A stretch of DNA of 64,000 nt from Membranipora membranacea (Eukaryota; Bryozoa; Gymnolaemata; Cheilostomatida; Membraniporidae): positions 14,384,001 to 14,448,000 of the forward strand of contig OU612075.1 in assembly GCA_914767715.1 (NCBI GenBank), in the 5' to 3' direction. Numbering within the stretch: the first letter of the stretch is position 1; each line of letters opens with the position of its first letter. The notes beneath the pieces are model-generated. The model was not told where the DNA came from, made no database searches, and saw only the letters and a program-made list of their open reading frames with translations. The position numbers and the translations under genes were made by a program. Below are positions 12,601-23,800 of the stretch, piece by piece.

Positions 12601-15600
12601 TCCTATATGGTGTGAGGCTTCCAACACCACTTGTTAATATAACAGTTTACATGCATTTCTTGTCTACTTCACGAGGGACAAGAACAGCTGAGATCGTAAA
12701 GCTCTTGTCACAGTAATTATGGTGACTCCAGAAATGAAGATAGTTTGAAATAAGTTCTATTCTTTTAAAAAGCACTACTGTTCCCTTTATTACACAGCTA
12801 CTACAATCCATCACATTGACTAACCTCTTTCATGAGTAGCTCAGATTGAGGGTTATGTACAGGTGTAGATCGCCCACTTGCTGTGTTTGGTATGTGTATA
12901 CTCTGTAGTAAGTGAGGGGCGTGTCTCGCCTTCTTGGCACTCGGCCCATCGTTCTGTTGTGACTCATTATGAGCCTCCAGCCGTCCACCTGCAATGTCGA
13001 TAATAATGATGTAATGATGCTTTTTACACATATTCAAATGTCGTACATAATATTTGACCTGATAGGTGGTATTTTTTAATAAGTATACAATAGAAATATT
13101 TAAAAATAAGTTTCCCTGTGGATCATGTGTTACAGTGTCATACTGCGAACAACCTTCGCAGGTCAATCATATAACAAAGTGAGCAAATTTAATTCAGAGC
13201 CCTCTCGCTTTTTTGGCAAAGCACGATGAATAGACAGCTGTCAATGCAAATCAAGATGTATCTTAGTTGACCCGGGGACCAGATAATTTATTCATACATT
13301 TGATATTTTGATACTGGATATGAGCTGCGCACCATCATATGGCTCATGATGTTACTGCAATGCTCAGCAGGACTCTTGACCTTACAGCAAGGTCGCATAC
13401 TCCATCTTATACACATGAGACATGATGATTACATATGCAAGTCCCAACTCTCTATAGAATATAATCAACTGTCATCATTAATCCAGGACAGCTATTCGAC
13501 AACAATACATGCCAGAACAAAAAATGAAAAATTTCCCATCAATATTTGATGTCTCGAGTACTTCTGGGAGTTATGAAAAGATAAATACATGCCCTGATTA
13601 TCCCAGTTAGATGACAGTTTGAGAATAGCTCAAGCTCAATGAATGTTGACACGCCAATCAATGAACCCTCCATACTAAAGCTGAAGGGGTTAGATAATAA
13701 TCCCTTCGTTTACACCTAAATATCAAGTATTATTCTTCCTTTCACTCGGTGCTCTAATATCAAACATGCACCTGGCTCACTAAACCTTTATCAGACTGCT
13801 CTTATAGCGTGTCTGAGGGGGTCATTGTACTTACAGAGCTGAGAAGGGTTGACCCGATGATTATGTGGCTGGATGACAGCTGGTGAGTTAGCAGCGTTTC
13901 CCTGTGGAGGGGTGGCGCATGAGGGGGGCTGTGGTTCGGTGACCGAGGAGCGGGTCTTTCTACGAGAGATAGGAGCTGCCGCCACAGGTGTGCTGTCACT
14001 GTAACAATACAATTAGTCATCAGTTAGTAGACCACAACAGTTCAGCTTGTAGCAGATGTAAAGTTCACAGTCATGCTTTAATCGCTTTATATTAATTTTG
14101 ATTATGCAATTACCAGATTTACAAAGAGCTATTGAAGAATTAGACACAAGTACATAGAAATACATGCTTTTAAAACCAATGTGCCTATGCCCTGACGTGA
14201 ATTCAAACAAAATTGATACACTTTTAAGAATTGAGCCTATGCTATAAATATCATCGACAGAGAGTTTTTCTTAGGTACATGGTGGTTGCGTTATTTTTTA
14301 CTATAAGTCAATAAACTCACGGAGGTTGTGAAGAATACTTCGCCTCTCCGCCATCCATGATAATATTGTGCACAGACATCTCCTCGTTATATAGAAGATT
14401 AGTAGATATGACAGTATCAAACAGACATCGCAGACCTTCCAGCACCTCCTTAGTCAGAGATAACCTAAAAATATAAGGACGTCCTCTCAGAGAGTGTAAT
14501 GCGTTAATGGACTGTTTGTCAACTCTTGCTGACACAAAAAACATACCGGCATCAGTATATGATGACATAAAACTTGGAAAAAGCTGACATAGCATCTAAT
14601 ATTGGATGATTCTATGCCACTCCTAACAGTGTAACATTTCATTTTAATCATCTTACCTTTGCTCAGTTTTGTAAGAGTCCTTGAGGTTTTTGGGTTTCTC
14701 AAACAGTAGCATATTAGCGTAGTGTCTCATGAACATCTCCATTATTTCTATAATGTGAGGACCTCTAGGTACGGGAAGCTATAATTAGAGGGAGATGTGA
14801 TTATACCTAATCCAGGCCTATCAGTGTAGCGGTCAAATCAGCGAAACATGATTGGTTAAAGTTGAAAGTTTTAAGAAATTAAGTTTTAGCAAAATACATA
14901 TCAACCCTGTTCGATTGACATAATCATTTCCTGCTTTAATTTGACATGTATCCTTCTTAACTGAGGATAAAGTACTATTGTGCTTTTGTGCTTCAGAAAT
15001 TATATATATGAGAGATACTGACTTCCAAGATAAATTTAATAATTTTGTTGAATAGACCCACAAAACAATATAACTATCATAATATATTACTTACTTTGTT
15101 CTGAGTTTTGATTTGTTCACATTCATGTTCGAGAATCTCTTTAAGCTCATCAGCCAGTTCTATCTCTACTTTATACTCATCTACCTGCTCTTCCCCTGCT
15201 GCTGCTTCGGCTGCCTAAACAAACAAACAAACAGACAAAAGGAATATTGAGTGAAAAAATTGGGCCAATTTTCTGAATCAACATGGAGTAAGGGAAGGCT
15301 ATCCTGAGGACAAGTGATTTGTTTGATGTTTGCGTCCACAGACTTTGGTATCAGTATTGGTATCGATCTTTTGATGAATGACTTTTTAATTATTGAACCT
15401 AATTTAAATCTCAACTGTTCATCCACTTGTTTCCCAATCTCTAAGTCCGATAAATTTTTAGGGTGCTGGCAGTTACCAATTCGAGGCTTTATTAATCATC
15501 ATATTTTTCATCACTATAACCTTTATATGGTAAGCTTTTAATCATTTTTCTTTATCTTATCTGACTACAAGTTTATTTTGAATATTATCTCACGAACAAT

Positions 15601-17371
15601 ACTTAGAACACAGTACATAAAATTAATTTTTATTATTACTAATATTATCTGAAGCAATAATTAACGAGCGCAAATAATGATAACCTCTTTGGTATATTGT
15701 TTTCTTGTTCTCCGTCTTTTTTTATGCAATCGTTGATTCTTGAAAATACAAGTTGTCTTCTCGACTTGCAAGGGTACACAATCACTATATCGAACAAGGA
15801 AGAGCAGAATATCACTTAGTTCATTCCCAGCCTAGAATGTCTTTGACCGAGTGGATATATCAAAAATTTTGTTATAACATACCTGCTGTGCCATTGAGAT
15901 CTGAAACAAAAATAATGGGTTTTTCAATTGAATGCAAAAAATAGAAAGATATTTACTGCCTGACATCAAATAACCAGTAAGTGTAATCGAACTCAAAAAC
16001 ACAATCCCTTGTCTGATGTGTGTATCAATTATTTTGTGTTACGCCCACCTTAACTTGATCCAGTGTGATATTATCTTCAGGGCTATCTAGGATATCATCA
16101 TCTAACTCTAGTCCAGGAGGTAAGAATTTAATTCTCTTGTCCTGATAAGCTTGTAGAATCATACGTGATATAGTCTCTGCTCGCTCTGATTCGTCTTCCC
16201 TAAAACAAAACATACAAGTATCGAATGATCCTCTAACAGAGCAGTAAAATGTCAATTTTGCTGTTATTATCCCATATAGCTGGCATTGATCAGGAGGAGA
16301 GGATGTCACAAACGGAGGTGTAATGTGATGAAACTGTAATGTGATTTATGAATAGTGTGCATTTGAACCTGGTCTTGGAACATAGATAATATTCCATATA
16401 AGGAACATAAATATTCCCATCGTCGTAATCATTTCAAGCTTAGTTTAATTTCCTCATCCAAAACCTTATCTACATTTACATGATACATAAACTATACTAT
16501 AACTTAATACATACACATTCTGAGCTGCTACTGTCAGATTGTTCATCAGTTTCTGGGTTCTCTGATTCATCTTTATAATGAAAGATTCCGCCACCTCATG
16601 ATCATAACTAAAATATATATTATACTCGATAAATATACAAAACAACTGAGACAAAACACAACACAAGGCATGTGAGTATAGACATCAAAAATTTGAGCTC
16701 AGTTTATTTATCATGTTATCAGATACGATGACGATTATTCAAAGAATATTATACATACCTGCATTTTTTGTTTCTGTCTTTGTATCTGTAATTATGAAAT
16801 AAAAGAACCTGTTATATATTTTATTATCAGCAATAGGATTGGGCAACAAAACCTCATAGACGTTTTGGCCTCCCTTTAGCCAAAACGAATAGAGTTCTAT
16901 GGCTGTGCCAAGACCCGAAGTTGAGTTGGATCCATGTGTACAGATAGCAGATATGCATTTTAACACGCGATTATTCTAAATGACAAACTTACATCTTATT
17001 CCACTCAAACATATTGAGTCTATATGAAGGTTCTCGGTTCTTCCGACGTACCAAGACTGTTACCTGAAAAATTCATGTAAATCATCATGTGGTAAATTAA
17101 TGGTGAGTTTGTCTCTGCAGCGTCTACCTAAATCAATTTTGCCTTCCCCTTAACGATGGTGATATACATATTTCTTACTTTGATTATTTCTTCTAGGGCC
17201 AGAATGGGACTAGCTGAGAGAGTGGGATCATTTCTAATAATGATACTATATAAGAGAGAGTTGTTTTACAGAAAATTACTGTCTCACCTTGGCTTCATAT
17301 AGAGCTCTAGACCTTCCAAGCATGGGTTCAAAGCAGAGGACCTTCTCACCTTCTTGAAATTGATGTTCCAT
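3667..17371 (-). CDS. MSL3: MSL3 homologue, MSL-complex chromatin reader (14 exons)
   Basis: Coding exons, in order: 17371-17288, 17063-16993, 16785-16759, 16607-16515, 16199-16049, 15900-15883, 15214-15095, 14778-14657, 14464-14321, 13998-13835, 12988-12825, 9892-9796, 7194-7110, 3784-3667. Phases agree throughout and total 1458 bases, 485 residues (human MSL3 about 521). Residues 5-85 form a chromo barrel: GEKVLCFEP and ALYEAK match MSL3 rather than MRG15. The MRG domain is split, as in MSL3: the first part (about 160-275) has VEIELADELK and LPVPRGPHIIEIMEMF; the second (about 387-470) has INEWRLVPDE and YGAIHLLRLF. Between them is a Pro/Ser-rich basic linker. By family knowledge the protein reads methylated histone in the MSL complex, which acetylates H4K16. 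Odd points: 27- and 18-base microexons, and large 3' introns of 3.3, 2.6 and 2.9 kb in which I see no other gene. The start is the ATG just before the barrel; an earlier start was not found. Confidence 0.9.
5377..5465. repeat. short-period tandem repeat (TACATCACT-like)
   Basis: The block repeats a degenerate unit of about 10-12 bases built on acatcactatgt and acatcactgtgg. It lies inside the last intron of the MSL3 homologue and is not coding there. Confidence 0.7.
8485..8535. repeat. C-rich dispersed motif, copy 1
   Basis: A C-rich segment (cccccagact, then gtccgacggcccccc) stands out from AT-rich surroundings in the MSL3 intron. A close match is at 62389-62428 in the TRIM-NHL intron. This suggests two copies of a dispersed repeat; element borders are not visible. 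Confidence 0.4.
9297..9320. repeat. (GCCT)n microsatellite
   Basis: Five to six uninterrupted copies of GCCT lie in an MSL3 intron. This is a simple repeat with no other signal. Confidence 0.85.
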
Positions 17372-17617
17372 GCTCACAACTGAAATCAGAACCAGTGAAA
17401 TGGGTGTCAAACCTGCAAAACATGTTATATGTTTCTAGATGTATGATTTCATGTGCCATTTTAGTATTTATTATTTCCGACCAATTTTGTCCTAGATTCA
17501 CCACATTGAGAGTTCTTTTGTGGATTAGAAAAAGAGAAAAATGGGAGAAGGTGGAGTGGATAGGACAATGAAATCACTCTCATTCATTGGATAGCATAGA
17601 TATGGCTAGTGTTCAGT

Positions 17618-17960
17618 CAGTCAATTTGGCACAGTGGTAGGATTCCTGCCTCTTGATCGCCTGTTCCGGGTTCGAATTCCTGTGAGGGTAGAGTTTGAAA
17701 AATACTCTGGCTGACCACAGTCCCTTCGGATCAAGATAATAAAAATAATGCGGGCCCCGTATTGTGCACACACGTTAAAGACACCCCTCTGCCTCTTCGT
17801 AAGAGTAGCCGTACGATGCGGACATGGGTATAGCAAACCAAACAACCTAACCACCAAACTTCAGATCAGATGATCTGGAGCTGCGAGTTGATGTCGCTTG
17901 AGGTCCTTCGCAGTACGTATCGTAAATATAAATGTGTAAACAACTACAGGGCCCTCATAC
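17618..17960 (+). mobile_element. tRNA-derived SINE
   Basis: The left end carries RNA polymerase III promoter boxes in tRNA-like spacing: an A box (tggcacagtggtagg, about 17627) and a B box (gggttcgaattcc, about 17668). The cloverleaf is imperfect and is followed by about 260 bases of non-tRNA body ending near aacaactacagggccc. This is the structure of a tRNA-headed SINE, not a working tRNA gene. It lies just upstream of the MSL3 start codon. The right border is approximate, and I did not identify the target-site duplication or SINE family. Confidence 0.65.
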
Positions 17961-18479
17961 TCATACTGAGGCATAGGAAAAACATTGCTTGCAAAACCCA
18001 GTAGACCATATTGCCATACATTCATGTTTGTGTGAAGATCAGACTAGCCAAATACTAGAGACAGCATATGTTATTAATCTCCATACATTACTAAATGAAT
18101 GGACTGTAATACAAGCCATGAATGGTACATATAGTCAGTATCAAAGGTATGCAGTTCTGGTACATCCCCTTCCCCTGGTAAGCAGATGCACCCATGAGCT
18201 TGGAAACTGGTGAATGCTATTTTCAAAAGAATTCGCGAATTAGGTCAATATTTTGGACACGTGATCATAACAAACATAGATTTCAAGTAGATGACATAGA
18301 ATTGGCCGGCGTGGGAAGGAGTAGACAACTACCACTAATAAAACATATAATGTATTGAACCAGGTACAGGTGATTTAAATATCAGAGGAGTTTGCATTTG
18401 CCCTTGGTATTAAGTTTGAAAGCTAACCTTGGTTCAAAAGGTTCTAAATCTTGATTGGAACAGCCCAGGGACTCATTCA

Positions 18480-20200
18480 ATATGTTGAGTGAGTTGTCCC
18501 CTCTTTCATCAAAACAACCAAATCTATGTCATCCTAAGTAGTGTTATTTTACATAGATTTGGGGACTTAGTCTTCTCGGCTTGCTTTTTTCTCCGACGAA
18601 CGAACCGCAGTATCAAACATATCAAACACAGTCTGAATCTGTGATTTACTGCAATTAATTCTATTAATTCTTATGTATATGTAGTAAGTCAAGCTCAGGG
18701 GTTTGGGGGTTTCCAGCCTGTCTCACTATCAAGGTGGATAGGGGTGTCTGCGGCTGCGAGGGGGACTGATCCAATGCCTATATGGCACATATAAAATATT
18801 TTGACAGCAATACATTGAGGTTTACATTCATTCAAAAGGTTGTAGTGCTTGATTAATACAGAGAGTTGGTCATTGATTAATACAGACGAGAAGCGCCAAA
18901 TCGGTTTTTTTATGAGTGAGTTGTCCCCTCTTTGAACAAAACACCCAAATCTATGTTATCCTACGTTGTGTTATTTTACATAGAATTGATGACTTAGTCT
19001 ACTTGGCTTGCTTTTTCTCCAGATAAAGTGTACAGCGGTATCAAACATATCAAAAATATCGAACACGGTCTGAATATGTTATTGACAGCAATTAAATGTA
19101 TTAATTCTTATCTATGCGTCGTGAGTCAAGCTCAGGGGTTTGGGGGTTTCCAACTGATGTCATCGAGGAGGATACGGAGTGTCGCCGGTTGTAAGGGAAA
19201 CTGATACAATACCTCAATGGTACATAAAACATTAATTTTACAGCAATACATTGAGGTTTACATTCATTCAAAAGGTTGTAGTGCTTGATTAATATAAGGA
19301 GTTGGTCCCTGATTAATACAGACGAGAAGCGCCAAATCGGTTTTTGTATGAGTGAGTTGTCCCCTCTTTGAACAAAACACCTAAATCTATGTCATTCTAT
19401 GTCATTCTATGTTGTGTTATTTTACATAGATTTGATGACTTAGTCTACTTGGCTTGCTTTTTCTCCAGATAAAGCAAACAGCGGTATCAAACATACAAAA
19501 CATATTGAGCACGGTTTGAATATGTGATTAACAGCAATTAATTGTATTAATTCTTATGTATGCGTCGTGAGTCAAGCTGATAGTTTTGGGGGGTTTCCAA
19601 CTGGTGCCATCGAGGAGGATACGGAGTGTTGTGGGCTGTAAGGGAAACTGATACAATACCTCGATGGTACATAAAACATTAATTTTACAGCAATACATTG
19701 AGGTTTACATTCATTCAAAAGGTTGTAGCTCTTGATTAATACAGAAAGTTGGTCCCCGATTAATACAGACACGAAGCGCCAAATCGATTTTTTTATGAGC
19801 GAGTTGTCCCCTCTTTGAACAAAACAACCAAATCTATGTCATCCTACGTAGATCTATTTTACATAGATTTGAGGACTTAGTCTACTTGGCTTGCTTTTTT
19901 GCAATGATGAACGGGCAGTGTTACTAAAAAATCCTTATCGTATTAATTCTTATGCATGTGTACAAAATGATGTAGTGTGTCTAACCAAAGAATTTTAATG
20001 ATTGCAACTAGTGTCAACAGCGAGAATGGAATGTGCCATGAATAGTATTTGAATCATAAACAATAGATGGTATATATATGAAACAGACGAGGGACGCCAA
20101 CAATATTTTTATGAGTTTACTCTCTGACCTACAACCAAATCTATGTCATACTATGTAGGATTGAAAAACATAGATTTGAAAATTTAGTCTATTTGACTGG
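18480..20200. repeat. tandem array of about 435-bp units with a conserved hairpin
   Basis: Four or five diverged copies follow one another, each opening with gagttgtcccctcttt (about 18489, 18917, 19352, 19800; a weak fifth near 20112). Each has an inverted repeat CAAATCTATGT / ACATAGATTTG enclosing 21-31 bases (stem starts 18519, 18946, 19382, 19829, 20136), followed by agtctacttggcttgc. Spacing is 427, 436, 447 and 307 bases. The copies also share a block near acattgaggtttacattc. No reading frame is maintained. The array lies between the MSL3 start and the end of the FAR1-like gene. It may be a satellite or the tandem core of a nonautonomous mobile element; no element termini were recognised. 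Confidence 0.85.
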
Positions 20201-20537
20201 ATTCACAAGCCAATGCATTGCTCAAGGTCTGGTTGACCAACTGCACTTAACCATGTTAGTTCATATATTTTTATATAGAAAACAACTCAGTAGTGTTTGA
20301 AACCAAGGAGTAGAATGCAAAGATCAATTCCATGTTTTTTCACGCTACAACATAGATCTGATTTCACTGATCAGAGAGTGGATAACTCTTTATGATGTCG
20401 ATTTTGTTACGATTCTAGGACTAGGATCTTGTACACTCAAGTCCTGAAAATATTCAAATATCTGTGTGTGACTAATTAAGTGATGTTCAACTAATATATT
20501 ATTGAAGATATACCGATCACCTTCTTACATGTAAAAA

Positions 20538-20746
20538 TAATACTGAAATAAACAACAGGTTTGTAGGTTTAGAGGCATAAAAAGCATAGAAGGCACAGAA
20601 TTCATGGATTACAAAATTGAAATAAACAACAGGTTTGTAGGTTTGCTTTTGAGAATAAAAGTTTATGTAAAAATACTGCATAGAAGGCATAAAAGTCATG
20701 GATTATAAAATTGAAATAAAGAACAGGTTTGTAGGTTTGTCTTTGA
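20538..20746. repeat. diverged minisatellite, three copies
   Basis: The phrase aaataaa(c/g)aacaggtttgtaggttt recurs at about 20543, 20617 and 20716, linked by related segments containing gcatagaaggca and tcatggatta. Spacing is about 75-100 bases. Reading frames on the minus strand in this block merely translate the repeat. It lies just past the stop codon of the FAR1-like gene and may fall in its 3' UTR. Confidence 0.7.
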
Positions 20747-20801
20747 ACATTTATAGGAAAAAATGAATGATTGCAAGGTATGCAAGTTTGTATGATATGT
20801 C

Positions 20802-23800
20802 TCACAATGAGATGGACAACACTTCGTTTAGGTTTCTTTGGTATGCTTCTTCAGCTTCCCCAGGAGATACTTTGTCAGCTAGTTGAATGCCATTGATAAT
20901 AACCTAGAAAACAATAAAATCTAAGGTCAATTCAGCAAGGCAAGTGTATTTTGATATTTACCAACCAGGTCCAGACCAGAAAAGATGGAAGCTGAACATT
21001 GTAATAATTATTCTTATACACATTGGAGAATGACTGTAGAGCTAAAACTTCAAAACCTTATGGATTCAATCATCTTACCAATATAAGTACAACTGTAAAA
21101 GTCAGCAATGTGCCTTGCAGCTAGGATGATTGAAATGAAACAGGTTACCTTAATTCCAGTTGACAAAACAAGTTTCTCATTACTCTCTTGTCATTCAGAT
21201 TGTGTTTGATCACAGTGTTAGAGTTAAAACTTCCAACTCCTTGATTTGATACGTATTTGAGGGCTCTATACGAGGTTGGACATCATATTTGTTTGCCGAT
21301 GATAATGGATATTTCAATGTTACATAATCCCTTTAAGGGAGTATGTAACATCTAGTGATCAGACATACAAATAAGGGAGTCCCTTATTTGTATGTCTGAT
21401 CACTAGAACACCCTTTTGAAGTGCTGGTATGCTTACCTCAAGCAAGTAATTGAACCAAAACCAATCCTCTAGCGCAAATTTCCTGTTGGCTCCCACTATT
21501 CCAGCTCGTGCACATCGGGGCACTAATTTCGTAAATTTGTCATCCTGATAATAAAAGACACATCAACATAAAATTTGCAACTTTAAGTATTTGATAAGAG
21601 AGAACCAAAACAGAAATTAGAGGTCATTTTTCTTAACATATTAGGTGTTATGTGCCCTTTGAGCATGTCAGGATAACTTCAAATTTAGAATTCAGTGGTG
21701 TTGGCCAAAATTTATACTGTAACAAGCTGGTCAATGTTAAGTCATTTATATTAAAAGGGGCTCCCCCACACAGGACTGTCTATGATATCTATAAATTAAG
21801 AATCCCAATCTATAAACTTAAGCGCGCTGCGATGGCATGTGGCCCACTCATTTCATCAATAGACTGACAGTTGGAAAATTCCAAAAACCTGGGGAAAACC
21901 CATTAGATTGTAAACATATCTGAATGTTTGCTTTGCTACACAACGACCATACACACACAAAGAGAGCACAGGAGACACACAGCACTGACAGCACTTTAGA
22001 GACACATTAAGAAATCTATAAATCTATATCTTTACATTGATAACATCTATAAATCTATATCTTTACTTGCATCTATCTATAAGCCTACAAGCCTATAAGC
22101 TAAGAAATGGTCATCTATAATCTATACTATAAGTAGGGGGGGGGGGGGGCCCATTAAAAGTCAGTTATTTCTCACTTGTTTATCACCAATCAATATTGGG
22201 GACATAGCAGCTCTCTTCAAGTGAGACATGGCTCCTTCAGTACCTTTTATAAATGTAGCTTCCTCATCTCTAGCTGCACACTTAACTGCTAGTTATTGTA
22301 GCATTATCTGTAATATGAATAAAATAGGAGCACTGTCAATGGAACAACTCAGTCAGGGGTCTTTCAATCAGAGTGTGACTGTGTGATGCACTCATTCAAA
22401 TATTGCTCGTTTGGTCTTTCAAGTAGACAAATTTGTTCCCAAATCGCTCACTCAGAATGTATATAGTTTGTCAATGGGAGAGGGAGAGAGACCCTCGCAA
22501 TTTTCATTTTAGCTATGTTTAATTGTTCCATGATTTGTCATGATGAGGTATTTTATATATTGGCTATTCAGTCTGGTGACGAGGAAGTCTGGTGAGTTTT
22601 TTTCCCAAGAATGAATGGATAAATAAGGGATAGCTTTAAAAACTCAAAATGACTAAACTGGGACCGGAAAGCAATTCAATATTGAACACCTTTGAAATTA
22701 TGAAGAAATTGTCATTCATTGTAGCTGAAGGATATGTTGTGTGACACTCCATGCCGGATTCCACGGAGCATTTGACTAGTCGGCTCAGAATCGGTCAGTT
22801 GTAACAATGTGGAGGGAGTTGATAATAAGTTGGTGGTATACCAAGTGCTGTTGTGGCCACTACTTATTACTACATTAAACGGTCTTTGTGCAAGCAATTT
22901 AATTTTTTTTATAATTACTCATTACTGATATAGGATAACTTTGATGAAAAATAGTTTTGTGTTCACCTTCCAAAAATAACAGAAAAGTTTTGTATCCTGG
23001 ATGTTGATATTATGGTATAAAAATAAAGCTCTAATCAGTCATTTGAAAGGCAAAAGGAGTGAAAACAAATTTGTATTTCAAATACTCTTTTAAACATAAA
23101 CTCGAAAAAAAATGATATGGATGGACAAGTACTGCAAACTGCTCAGGATTTAAGTAGCAAGAAAAGGATTATTCAAACCTTATACATATCGTATTTCATG
23201 ACAACTGAATTCTAATGTTGATAATGCCTAAGGAGTGGGATTATGGCTGTAATAAAACAAAAGAGTTCCTGCAAACTGAGAATCATACCTTGAAATTATC
23301 ATAGAGTACCAGTTTTTTGATAGAAACTTTAGCCGGACAGTTCATCTTCATCGTGTTCTGAATGCGTATACGTCGTTTCACTGGATCAGGGTGATCCTAG
23401 AAAAGAAAAATTTCTTATCTTCATCAACTGTTGTTGTACAAGCAGCATGATTGAGGTGTTACTATCTGTAGTCATCTCTTAGTCAGAAAATATTTCACAC
23501 ATACACCTTTTGGAACAATAAATTAGTCAGATGCGCAATAATCCAATTGATCACATCACAGTACAAAAGCTACGATCTTCAATTCTACTCTTACTCTAGG
23601 GTATATTTCTACAACCAGACTCAAAGCTTTTTACCCTGATTTCATTCTACCCAGCTACTTTATTACACAAACTGTCTTTGGTAGAGTAAAAATGAATGGA
23701 TGTAGCACAGCAAACATCACACTACGCTGAGACTACCCAACATCTCTAAGTTGAAAAATTATTGGTAGAGACAACTGAACACCATATACATGTATCTATA

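Noticed and set aside
12445-12630. Minus-strand frame ending at a GTAACA donor, as a missing MSL3 exon between 12825 and 9892
   Set aside because: Its donor phase would put a stop at once in the next MSL3 exon, and its start phase does not fit the previous exon. Direct joining of 12825 to 9892 is in frame.
17618-17700. tRNA gene
   Set aside because: The A and B boxes are present, but the stems do not pair properly and a long unrelated body follows, so it is a SINE head.
18480-20200. Hammerhead ribozyme or coding satellite in the 435-bp array
   Set aside because: I looked for the CTGATGA...GAAA core on both strands and for a kept reading frame and found neither.
18480-20746. CRISPR array
   Set aside because: Units are hundreds of bases long and diverged, spacers are absent, and the genome is animal.
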